From positions 1 through 63,731 of the forward strand of contig CAZIOU010000004.1 in assembly GCA_964540995.1 (NCBI GenBank): a stretch of DNA of 63,731 bases. Direction: 5' to 3'. This DNA is from JAZDLR01 sp964540995. Its GTDB lineage: Bacteria > Patescibacteriota > Patescibacteriia > UBA1558 > 2-01-FULL-52-15. Under the pieces are notes generated by a model. It was not told the DNA's origin. It was given only the letters and a program-made list of their open reading frames with translations, and searched no databases. This document shows, one piece after another, positions 56,581-63,731 of the stretch. Numbering within the stretch: the stretch's first letter is position 1; the number at the start of each line of letters is the position of its first letter. A program made the position numbers and the translations under genes.

Positions 56581-57927
56581 ATGATTACTCAATTTGAAGG
56601 CAAGAAGGTCGGTGTCTTGGGGTTTGGCATTGAAGGCCAAGCTATGACCAATTGGCTACTGACCAATGGCGCTTCTGTCATCGTCTTTGACGAACGCGCT
56701 TTTGATCCTTCGATCATAGAGCATTTCCAAGGGAAAGCCGTGGAGTTTAGATCGGGACCGTTTACAGATTTCACCGGTGTCGAAGTGATCGTTCGTTCTC
56801 CAGGAATCCGCCCAGACATTGCTGCGCTGGATGTAGCTCGTCAGCAAGGAGTCATCATTACCTCCTCGACGCAGATATTTCTGGAGCGAGCCAAAGGAAC
56901 GGTGGTTGGTGTCACGGGCACTAAAGGTAAGGGTACGACTTCGCAATTACTCTACAATATTATTTCTTCCGATCGTGACAATGTATATTTAGGAGGTAAT
57001 ATTGGCACATCACCATTAGGTTTCTTGTCTGAACTGAATGATCAATCTATTACTGTTTTGGAATTATCTAGTTTCCAGTTAGCTGATGTGACTCGAAGTC
57101 CGCACATTGCCATTGTCTTGATGGTTACCTCTGAACATCTGGATTATCATCCGAGCCAGGAAGCCTATGTTCAAGCCAAAGCTGGTATTACCAAATTTCA
57201 AACCAGTGGTGACACGGTGATTTATAATAGCGATTATCCAGCCAGTGTGGCTATTGCCGGCTATTCTAAGGGTCGGAAATTGGAAGTCAGTCGTAAGCAC
57301 ATTGATAGCGACGGATGTACCGTGAAAAATAATTTATTAATTGTTCAATTTGATGGTCAGGAAGAAATTTACATGGCGGCCAGCGATTTCGGACTAGTCG
57401 GTCAGCATAATTGGGAAAATATTTGTGCTGCCGTCATGGCTGCCCGAGCTCTCGGGAGAAGTGATCAAGCGATTATTAGTACGATCAAGAAGTTTTCTGG
57501 TCTGGAACATCGCTTGGAGTTTGTCGCTGAGAAATATGGCGTCAGCTACTATAACGATTCTATATCCACCACACCGGAGTCGGCTATTGCCGCTTTACAA
57601 GCATTCTCTCAACCAAAGATAATTATTCTCGGAGGTTCCAGTAAGCAGAGCAATTTCACCCAACTAGCCGAAGTGATTAAGACGAGTAACGTCAAAGCCG
57701 TTGTTGGTATTGGTCAGGAGTGGCAGCGTATCAAAGAAGCGATTGGCTCAACCAATATCCAATTGATAGAAGGTTTAGAAACGATGACCGACGTTGTTGC
57801 AGCCTGCGCTCGGACCGCTACTGCTGGTGACGTTGTCTTGCTGTCACCGGCCTGCGCAAGCTTCGGAATGTTCCACGATTACAAAGATCGTGGCCATCAG
57901 TTTAAGGACGGAGTTAAAGCCTTATAA
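56581..57927 (+). CDS. murD: UDP-N-acetylmuramoylalanine--D-glutamate ligase
   Basis: Protein of 448 residues from ATG 56581 (promoter spacing and family length favour it). N-terminal Rossmann domain VGVLGFGIEGQAMTNWL, Mur-ligase ATP site GVTGTKGKGTTSQLLY, central NIGTSPLGFL and LELSSFQL, C-terminal HRLEFVAEKYGVSYYNDSISTTPESAIAAL (outline) and LLSPACASFGMFHDYKDRG. It adds D-Glu to UDP-MurNAc-L-Ala in the cytoplasm. Here it stands alone, outside a dcw cluster. Confidence 0.95.
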   Translation: MITQFEGKKVGVLGFGIEGQAMTNWLLTNGASVIVFDERAFDPSIIEHFQGKAVEFRSGPFTDFTGVEVIVRSPGIRPDIAALDVARQQGVIITSSTQIFLERAKGTVVGVTGTKGKGTTSQLLYNIISSDRDNVYLGGNIGTSPLGFLSELNDQSITVLELSSFQLADVTRSPHIAIVLMVTSEHLDYHPSQEAYVQAKAGITKFQTSGDTVIYNSDYPASVAIAGYSKGRKLEVSRKHIDSDGCTVKNNLLIVQFDGQEEIYMAASDFGLVGQHNWENICAAVMAARALGRSDQAIISTIKKFSGLEHRLEFVAEKYGVSYYNDSISTTPESAIAALQAFSQPKIIILGGSSKQSNFTQLAEVIKTSNVKAVVGIGQEWQRIKEAIGSTNIQLIEGLETMTDVVAACARTATAGDVVLLSPACASFGMFHDYKDRGHQFKDGVKAL

Positions 57928-57934
57928 AATAGTT

Positions 57935-57969
57935 CAGCCCCGCCAAGCTTAGTTGACGGGGCTGTTTTT
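57935..57969. terminator. Terminator between murD and the M23 gene
   Basis: CAGCCCCGCCAA-GCTTAG-TTGACGGGGCTG followed by TTTTT. Confidence 0.85.
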
Positions 57970-58691
57970 CATTTGATTCTGCTGGAAACCGCCAGCTTGG
58001 GATCATCGATCATCCAGCGATGATGAGTCAGTCCTGCGAGCGATAGTCCTGGCTGGGGGTAGTAGTCGGGGATGGCTTTGGTGAAACCGTCGGGGTCGGT
58101 TTGACGGTCGGCTTCGATCGTCTTTTCAACCTCCTCGAGACCATAGGGGTCGGCCTTGTGCCAGCCTTGTGACATCTTGGCGGGCTCGATCAGATCATGC
58201 AACTCGATGTGCAGTTGGATGATCCCATTGGTTGTTCCAGAAGTGCCAGCCCGACCAAGGTATTGGCCAGCCTCGATGGGATGCCCGAAGAAGGGTCCTG
58301 AACCGTTAGTCACTTCGGGTACTGTGGGTATCCTCCGGCTGACGCTGTTGAGGTGAGCGTAGATCGTGCGACAACAAGGGCCAGAGTTGGAGGCTCTCCA
58401 ATGTACTATGACATAGGTACCCCAGGTATCACTGACTGCTTGGTAGGCAAGACCTTCGTGCATGGAGAAGACTTCGAAGCCTTCTGCCTTGATACCGCGA
58501 CCCAACACCAGAGGCGCTTTGATCGGCCATTGGTCAGGAGTAGGAGCCTCATGACCGGTCACGAGTACATAGTCGATACCGAGATGTTTGGTACCTGGTT
58601 TGTCACCGAGGACTCCGACGTAGCTGGCAAATCCTTCTGCCAGCCGCACACGCGGATCAGCGAAAGGAAGATTTGCCAGAAACTTAGGCAT
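57969..58691 (-). CDS. M23-family (LytM-like) peptidase
   Basis: Protein of 240 residues from ATG 58691, chosen for AGGAGACGACGCCC before it. LytM pattern: HLGIDYV (HxxxD zinc ligands), GTYVIVHW, IYAHLNSV, and GTTNGIIQLHIELHD carrying the HxH-like third motif. M23 enzymes cut glycine-containing cross-links or remodel wall peptides. There is no signal peptide, so export route is unclear; it could act as a cytoplasmic or lysis-type protein. Accessory-type unit. Confidence 0.75.
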   Translation of the reverse strand: MPKFLANLPFADPRVRLAEGFASYVGVLGDKPGTKHLGIDYVLVTGHEAPTPDQWPIKAPLVLGRGIKAEGFEVFSMHEGLAYQAVSDTWGTYVIVHWRASNSGPCCRTIYAHLNSVSRRIPTVPEVTNGSGPFFGHPIEAGQYLGRAGTSGTTNGIIQLHIELHDLIEPAKMSQGWHKADPYGLEEVEKTIEADRQTDPDGFTKAIPDYYPQPGLSLAGLTHHRWMIDDPKLAVSSRIK

Positions 58692-58766
58692 GGGCGTCGT
58701 CTCCTGTGAGAGTAAAGGACTCATTTTCTGTAGGACGAATATAGAATAATCTTTTTCGCCAAAAGT

Positions 58767-59249
58767 TCAAGAGTCGGTCGGTTCCCAGAGTGGTCGGTAG
58801 ATGGCAGTTATGGTGCGACTAGAATCAAAAGTCCAGTGATGCTGTTGGATGGTTTTGGTAACTGCGCTGTTACTGACGGCTTGTTCTTGTCCTAGGTAGA
58901 AACCGATGTGACTATGTTTGTCGCCCTTCTCATCGATGATAGTTTCCCAGACCAAGATATCTCCCGGCTTCGCTTCGGAGACTTTCTGCCAATGGAGCGC
59001 TTCTAGGTTTCTAATCAGACCGAAGACCGTGACACTCAGCTGGGGCAAAAGATCGCACATTTTGAGTATCGAAGAGACGAAGAAAGCGCATGACAGATCA
59101 CCGTTATTCATAATGTCCTGCTCACGGCCATTGACGCTGGCGTACATCTGTCGCCAGGTGGTAGAGCCGACGCTATTTCGAATCAAGGCTAAGTAACTCT
59201 CGGGACGCAGTATTTCGACGATTGGTTTAGTAGGTTGTAGTTTATCCAT
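58767..59249 (-). CDS. NlpC/P60-like papain-fold protein
   Basis: Protein of 160 residues from ATG 59249, which overlaps the end of the upstream hydrolase gene by 8 nt. LSCAFFVSSILKM would hold the catalytic Cys, AKPGDILVWE is the typical GDLVxW strand, and KHSHIGFYLG supplies the His. Such enzymes hydrolyse cell-wall peptides or act as amidases. No signal peptide. The overlap implies co-expression with the alpha/beta hydrolase. Confidence 0.7.
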   Translation of the reverse strand: MDKLQPTKPIVEILRPESYLALIRNSVGSTTWRQMYASVNGREQDIMNNGDLSCAFFVSSILKMCDLLPQLSVTVFGLIRNLEALHWQKVSEAKPGDILVWETIIDEKGDKHSHIGFYLGQEQAVSNSAVTKTIQQHHWTFDSSRTITAIYRPLWEPTDS

Positions 59250-59814
59250 GAGATTCGATGAGAGGGAGAAGTTGAGGTAATTTAACAATATTGGCTTCTC
59301 TATTATAGTGAGACATTGCGTGTTCCACGATAACTCTGGCATGTAAGTTTTTTTCAAACAGGTGTTTGTTTTCTGTTAGCGGCACCCAAGGATCATCGTC
59401 TGATAATAAAATAGTTATTTCAGAAGTATGAGACATAACGTTAGCAAAGTTAATCGGAGTCTCGAGCCATTCTTGTGCCACTTCTTGTTCTTCTTTTGTT
59501 TCTAATTCATGAAGTGTCAGCCACGGTGCGACCAAAATTAATTTACCTACCATCTGCCCCTCAGGTAATTGTTCAAGATATCTCAATATTGTTTGAGCGC
59601 CGATGCTATGCCCAATGAATAGTGTGTTCTCATCAACTAATCCGATTTCTTGCTTAAGAAATGATATCCAGTCGGCAATTTTTGGCTTTTCTGGGTGAGG
59701 TAATGCAGGAACAATAACCTGATAATTTCGTTGCAACAGTTCTTTTTTTAGCCACGGCAACCAGGCGTCTTCTGGACTGCTTTCCCATCCGTGGACAATA
59801 ATTACTTTTTTCAT
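59242..59814 (-). CDS. RBBP9/YdeN-type alpha/beta hydrolase
   Basis: Protein of 190 residues from ATG 59814 (MKKVIIVHGWESSPEDAW). Nucleophile elbow GHSIGAQ (Ser about 75), acid in LLSDDDPWVPL and His in HAMSHYN give the catalytic triad of the DUF1749/RBBP9 family of small serine hydrolases. Substrate unknown. A TAATAAC-family repeat lies directly upstream (59824-59849). Confidence 0.85.
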   Translation of the reverse strand: MKKVIIVHGWESSPEDAWLPWLKKELLQRNYQVIVPALPHPEKPKIADWISFLKQEIGLVDENTLFIGHSIGAQTILRYLEQLPEGQMVGKLILVAPWLTLHELETKEEQEVAQEWLETPINFANVMSHTSEITILLSDDDPWVPLTENKHLFEKNLHARVIVEHAMSHYNREANIVKLPQLLPLIESHG

Positions 59815-59823
59815 ATGACTTTT

Positions 59824-59849
59824 CCTAATAACTAATAACAAATCCCTAA
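59824..59849. repeat. Dispersed CCTAATAACTAATAACAAAT repeat
   Basis: One more copy of the family that frames the four-helix-bundle gene at 52739. Confidence 0.7.
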
Positions 59850-60851
59850 TTAAATTTTATCTTTGTGTTCGGAATAGAAAATATTCTCCCGCTTCAATCC
59901 CAGAGTTACCAGTCTATCAGTCAACCATGTCTTCATAGCTTCTTCAGTGTCGAAATTTATCTGATGATCGTCAACTTTGGCCGCCCAACGATTGACGCTA
60001 CGCAGTACGTCCATTTTATTGAACACAATATGGGTCACGCCATTGAGACGGACACCTTTCTCTAGTAAGTTCCAGTCCAGCCAATTACATTGTCGGGCGC
60101 GTCCAGTCGTAGCGCCATACTCTTCTCCTGCTTCACGAATTTTGGTGAAGATGGAATCTTCTGGTTCGAATTTCTTGAGACCAACGTAGGTTTCATAAAT
60201 CTTGGCTACTCCCCAGACATTCTCGACTGCGGTGTGCGGCAAGCCGTTCATCAGAGCGCCGGCCACGGTCGCATGACTGGAAGTGACGTAGGGATAGTCA
60301 CCCCAATCAATGTCCAAGCCGAATCCTTGTGCACCTTCACATAAGACATGTACTTCGCTGGGATTGTGATGGAATTCTTCATAGATGTCGATGAGATACG
60401 GTTGTAGCTCGGGGACACTTTCGGCGCGTATTCCAGTGCGGGCATGTTTGTCTCTATAGGCTGGTCCGATGCCGGTCCGTGTAGTACCGATCTTGGATTC
60501 ATTGCTATCTTCATGTAAATGTTCCTCGGTCACGATGTGAGTATTTTTGGCGATGAAAACCTTGTCTTCAACGGTGATTCCGCCAGCTTTGATCTGTGCT
60601 AGTTCTTCTAGAAATTTCTTCACATTCAAGACGCAACCTGGACCGATGATTGATTTGATACCGAAGAATACACCCACAGGCACTTGATGGGTGACAAATT
60701 TCTTACCTTCATGAAATATGGTGTGACCAGCATTGCCGCCACCGTTGTAGCGGATCACATGAGTGTAGCCAGCAGTTTTGCAAAGATGATGAGCGACCTT
60801 GCCTTTGGCACAGTCGCCGTATTGGAGGTCGACGATGATGTCGGTAGTCAT
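59850..60851 (-). CDS. purA: Adenylosuccinate synthetase, short form with divergent GTP loop
   Basis: Protein of 333 residues, about 100 shorter than the E. coli enzyme and close to the archaeal short form. DIIVDLQYGDCAKGKV replaces the canonical WGDEGKGK loop (catalytic Asp kept; Glu-Gly is Cys-Ala), GNAGHT keeps the catalytic His, and IGTTRTGIGPAYRDK, CEGAQGFGLDIDWGDYPYVTSS and GATTGRARQCNWLD are conserved. It joins IMP and aspartate with GTP in AMP synthesis. Start 60851 fits the domain start. No other purine genes are near. Confidence 0.88.
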   Translation of the reverse strand: MTTDIIVDLQYGDCAKGKVAHHLCKTAGYTHVIRYNGGGNAGHTIFHEGKKFVTHQVPVGVFFGIKSIIGPGCVLNVKKFLEELAQIKAGGITVEDKVFIAKNTHIVTEEHLHEDSNESKIGTTRTGIGPAYRDKHARTGIRAESVPELQPYLIDIYEEFHHNPSEVHVLCEGAQGFGLDIDWGDYPYVTSSHATVAGALMNGLPHTAVENVWGVAKIYETYVGLKKFEPEDSIFTKIREAGEEYGATTGRARQCNWLDWNLLEKGVRLNGVTHIVFNKMDVLRSVNRWAAKVDDHQINFDTEEAMKTWLTDRLVTLGLKRENIFYSEHKDKI

Positions 60852-60953
60852 AGCTGAATGTAGGTTAAGAATTACTGGGTTAGTATATCTAGAGAATACG
60901 ACTTTTGTATAGAGCATTTTGGATAAATAAAAAAACCGCCTAAACGGAAAATG

Positions 60954-61029
60954 TGGTGGACCCGAGGGGGATCGAACCCCTGACCTCTTCCATGCCATGG
61001 AAGCGCGCTACCAACTGCGCTACGAGCCC
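60954..61029 (-). tRNA. tRNA-Ala (GGC)
   Basis: Minus strand: acceptor GGGCTCG/CGGGTCC, D-arm GCGC/GCGC, anticodon loop ATGGCAT giving GGC, T-arm AGGGG-TTCGATC-CCCCT, A and encoded CCA. Confidence 0.93.
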
Positions 61030-61040
61030 AGATAATTTCA

Positions 61041-61117
61041 TGGTGGGTCCGAGAGGACTCGAACCTCTGACCTCTACAATGTCAATGTAGCGCTCTAACC
61101 ACCTGAGCTACGAACCC
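61041..61117 (-). tRNA. tRNA-Val (GAC)
   Basis: Minus strand: acceptor GGGTTCG/CGGACCC, D-arm GCTC/GAGC, anticodon loop TTGACAT giving GAC, T-arm AGAGG-TTCGAGT-CCTCT, A and encoded CCA. Confidence 0.95.
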
Positions 61118-61180
61118 ATGAATTTTATGTCAGTTAGCCTTCTCGTCTCTCTATCCTTAGATTTATCCCGCTCAGCGGGA

Positions 61181-61265
61181 TGGTGGGCGAAGAGAGACTC
61201 GAACTCTCACGGCTTTCGCCACTAGCTCCTAAAGCTAGCGTGTATACCAATTTCACCATTCGCCC
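61181..61265 (-). tRNA. tRNA-Leu (TAG)
   Basis: Minus strand: acceptor GGGCGAA/TTCGCCC, long variable arm TGGCGAAAGCCGT, anticodon loop TTTAGGA giving TAG, T-arm GAGAG-TTCGAGT-CTCTC, A and encoded CCA. A TCCCGCTCAGCGGGA palindrome lies just after it. Confidence 0.95.
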
Positions 61266-61356
61266 TCAAATCGAGTTCGATGTTAGTTTCGCTCCTACCC
61301 CGTTTAGCGGGGACTCCGGCTTCTGACAAACAAGGATGTCAATGAATAGCTCCTAT

Positions 61357-61385
61357 TTTATAATGTATTTTTGAACCAATGTCAA
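61357..61385 (-). promoter_or_regulatory. Promoter of the tRNA-Leu/Val/Ala cluster
   Basis: Minus strand TTGACA (61385-61380), 17 nt, TATAAA (61362-61357). Confidence 0.75.
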
Positions 61386-61388
61386 ACG

Positions 61389-61417
61389 TTTACATAGAGC
61401 CAAACCTATTGTAATCT
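61389..61417 (+). promoter_or_regulatory. Leaderless-type promoter of the 61427 gene
   Basis: TTTACA (61389-61394), 17 nt, TAATCT (61412-61417), 9 nt before ATG 61427. Confidence 0.5.
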
Positions 61418-61426
61418 ATTAGTACT

Positions 61427-62119
61427 ATGGAAAATGGAGAATTAATTGCGGTAGCACCGGAAGCCCCCAAGCCGGATGAATTATTAGGTCAATATCTTGA
61501 AGCCAAGCGCTCTGTAGCAGAAGTAAGCGAGTCTGATATTGATGATATCGAATCTGCCTTTAGAAATAGTCCAGCCATTCGTGAATACGAGCTGGAGCAA
61601 ATTACCGTAGAGAAATTAGAAAGTTCGGATCAATTAGTGCGCGATTTGGCAGTACAGGCCGGTCTTGCATCAGATGTGATAGAAGATCTAGTCGCTCGTC
61701 AGCGTGAATTAGTAGCTGAAATAGAAAAATCGGTCGAAGATTATGTCAATCGCGTTCGCTCTTTCGAGCAAGTTGATACCATTCAACGACTTCGTCTAGA
61801 GCCAGAGCATTATCGTCAAAGCCGGGAGAAGCACGATGAGTATCGCCGCTATGCTCACAATGCCATGATTGATTCTTTTAGAGCCTATAATCGTTTCATG
61901 AGTGTCGAGCTCCACACCAAGTACGGTATTGATGTCAGAAATGAATATTTATTTCCCGAAGAAATGTTCCCGCTTCACACTGATAATCGATTTATTGCGC
62001 GTGATCATTCTGAAGACTGGGCTAAGCAGTCAGATTATTTCATTCGCGCCCGACATTTGATAGGGCGACTGCAAGAAAAAAGACGGACCCAGGAAGGATC
62101 CGTCACAGAGACTGTTTAG
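61427..62119 (+). CDS. Charged helical hypothetical protein (230 aa)
   Basis: Not recognised. Almost wholly helical and acidic, with heptad-like stretches (VARQRELVAEIEKSVEDYVN) and an aromatic basic segment (HYRQSREKHDEYRRYAHN). No membrane segment. The GACGGACC..GGATCCGTC hairpin at its 3' end (62082-62104) overlaps the coding sequence and may be its terminator. It ends 4 nt into the opposing gene. Confidence 0.6.
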   Translation: MENGELIAVAPEAPKPDELLGQYLEAKRSVAEVSESDIDDIESAFRNSPAIREYELEQITVEKLESSDQLVRDLAVQAGLASDVIEDLVARQRELVAEIEKSVEDYVNRVRSFEQVDTIQRLRLEPEHYRQSREKHDEYRRYAHNAMIDSFRAYNRFMSVELHTKYGIDVRNEYLFPEEMFPLHTDNRFIARDHSEDWAKQSDYFIRARHLIGRLQEKRRTQEGSVTETV

Positions 62120-62421
62120 CGCCGACGCGGTGTCGGGAGCAAGAGATAGCGATTGAGGCCACTGAGCCAGAGCAGAAGCTCGATGTCGTTACATTCCGCG
62201 GAAGGCCAGAAGTCGGGCAGGTCAGAGTTATCTCGGGCATAGGCAATTTTTTCTCGAATGATATTCAGTTCCGGAGCGATACGTTCGAGGTCTTCATCGG
62301 TGACACGTTGAGGAGTGTTACCGATTATCTGCATTGCCTTGGTTTTGAGACCCATCACTCGACTAAGGTCGAGTTTTTTGATGGCAGTCAGCCAATTGCT
62401 ATCTTGAAAGAGCGTAGCCAT
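62116..62421 (-). CDS. Small hypothetical protein (101 aa)
   Basis: ATG 62421 with AAAGGATTTGACC before it. Soluble and helical: NWLTAIKKLDLSRVMGLKTK, DEDLERIAPELNIIREKIAYA, then CNDIELLLWLSGLNRYLLLP and a basic end PTPRRR. No family recognised. Confidence 0.55.
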   Translation of the reverse strand: MATLFQDSNWLTAIKKLDLSRVMGLKTKAMQIIGNTPQRVTDEDLERIAPELNIIREKIAYARDNSDLPDFWPSAECNDIELLLWLSGLNRYLLLPTPRRR

Positions 62422-62564
62422 GGTCAAATCCTTTCGGAGTATATTCTGCTAATCACAGGAGAGGAAAGACGATAGTAGAGAATTATTACCACATACTGGC
62501 AATTATGTCAACTAAAGGGGAAAAGCTGTTGAAAACAAGGGTTAGAAAGCTACTTCTAGGATAT

Positions 62565-62593
62565 TTGACAAGGAAATCGATTCGCTCTATAAT
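62565..62593 (+). promoter_or_regulatory. Perfect consensus promoter
   Basis: TTGACA (62565-62570), 17 nt, TATAAT (62588-62593). It is the best promoter match of the window. Confidence 0.85.
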
Positions 62594-62599
62594 ACCTTA

Positions 62600-62733
62600 C
62601 GAACTTAAGAAAGTTTCCCAAGTTGATAAAAATTAGCTAAGAATAGCCAAAAATGACTTCATTAGTAATCAGCTTAACCACCTAGGATTTTGGGGACTTT
62701 CTGACCTCGAAATCCGCGCTACCGCGGTTTTTT
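62600..62733 (+). ncRNA. Candidate 134-nt RNA upstream of 23S rRNA
   Basis: Begins after a perfect promoter and ends at CCGCG-CTAC-CGCGG plus TTTTTT (62714-62733). A long closing helix pairs AGAAAGT (62608) and CCC with GGG and ACTTTCT (62696-62702), a second AAGTTGAT (62620) with ATCAGCTT (62668-62675), enclosing GCTA-AGAA-TAGC. The rod with internal loops recalls 6S RNA in outline only; I see no sequence proof of identity. No ORF fits. Confidence 0.6.
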
Positions 62734-63024
62734 GTTCCTCCTGCAGCTGATTACGCTAGAAATCTTCAGAAAAATGACGAGAATCGAGGATTCTCACCAC
62801 CTTTCTGGATGTTTCGGACCCTCCGCGTAGCGGAGTACAAGAACTTTGACAACTGAATATTCATGAGCATCTTAATTCGCATTGCTGGAGAGCAATGTGT
62901 AATGTAGAGACTCTCTCGTAAAAATATATAAATATGCTTGCCCTGTACTGTCAAAAGTATAGGGAGACGGTGATGAGCTGCTGGGTACTTCAACCAGTGG
63001 TATTTGAAGCTTCTAAAGCTTTGG
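62734..63024 (+). other. Leader of 23S rRNA with boxA-like element
   Basis: No 16S rRNA or tRNA is present. Hairpins GAGAATC-GAG-GATTCTC (62779-62795) and CTCCGC-GTA-GCGGAG (62821-62835) precede AAGAACTTTGACAACTGAAT (62839-62858), which resembles the boxA/ITS word GTTCTTTGAAAACTGAATA of 16S-23S spacers and also contains a TTGACA. The last 100 bases probably form the 5' half of the 23S processing stem. Confidence 0.5.

Positions 63025-63731
<707 letters not shown>

Noticed and set aside
59850..60851. A phage-type PurZ (2-aminoadenine pathway)
   Set aside because: The catalytic Asp that is lost in PurZ is present here (YGDCAKGK), and no companion Z-genome genes are near.
62460..63024. A 16S rRNA or 5S rRNA upstream of 23S
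   Set aside because: The space is too short for 16S and none of its conserved words occurs; no 5S pattern either.

Overview
The window looks like a chromosomal scaffold from a Patescibacteria (CPR) bacterium that uses the standard genetic code (TGA and TAA both act as stops). The pointers are short compact core genes, a patescibacterial style of hypothetical proteins, a reduced replication/envelope gene set, many dispersed palindromic spacers, 23S rRNA with expansion segments and no 16S beside it. A run of exactly 100 N (51379-51478) shows it is an assembled scaffold. I cannot name the lineage from sequence alone.

Layout. 1-5.7 kb: a carbohydrate block (APH-type kinase end, P-loop kinase, PHP phosphoesterase, glycogen synthase, GalT-like transferase, a membrane-anchored unknown). 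5.7-14.5 kb: a long structured leader with a small ORF, tyrS, a class A PBP, an ABC exporter, an array of three tRNA-like cloverleafs, and accessory unknowns. 14.6-19.5 kb: the replication origin neighbourhood, with dnaN and dnaA on the minus strand and rpmH-rnpA-yidD-yidC on the plus strand, DnaA-box clusters between, and a candidate structured RNA after yidC. 19.5-34.5 kb: bactofilin, a DAG-kinase-like gene, a CsoR-like regulator with trxA-trxB, a TrmB-like regulator, RNase HII carrying in-frame repeat insertions, YraN, a DUF3800 protein, and many one-gene accessory units. 34.6-39.2 kb: nusA-hppA-tig. 39.2-45.3 kb: an accessory island with a GHKL ATPase and its overlapping partner, a large coiled-coil protein, a methyltransferase-like ORF and a lysine/alanine-rich protein. 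45.6-57.9 kb: nfo, IMPase, YggU, tRNAs, HNH protein, CapA, two four-helix-bundle genes bracketed by inverted repeats, ssb, a lamin-tail-domain surface protein, murD. 58-62.4 kb: cell-wall hydrolases, an alpha/beta hydrolase, short-form purA, three tRNAs, unknowns. 62.5 kb to the end: a candidate 134-nt RNA and the start of 23S rRNA.

Two expression styles are visible. Several housekeeping genes have a -10 hexamer only 6-9 nt before ATG (probably leaderless mRNA), whereas accessory genes sit alone between a consensus promoter, a long leader with a GGAGG-type ribosome binding site, and a strong terminator hairpin. Spacers are filled with a few families of short dispersed repeats, and some of these have entered genes (rnhB, a membrane protein, a four-helix-bundle gene) and tRNA loci. 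The strongest leads for something undescribed are: the inverted-repeat-framed four-helix-bundle elements; the three-cloverleaf tRNA-like transcription unit; the duplicated leader/tail cassettes around unrelated genes; the GHKL ATPase island; and several promoter-to-terminator structured RNAs.
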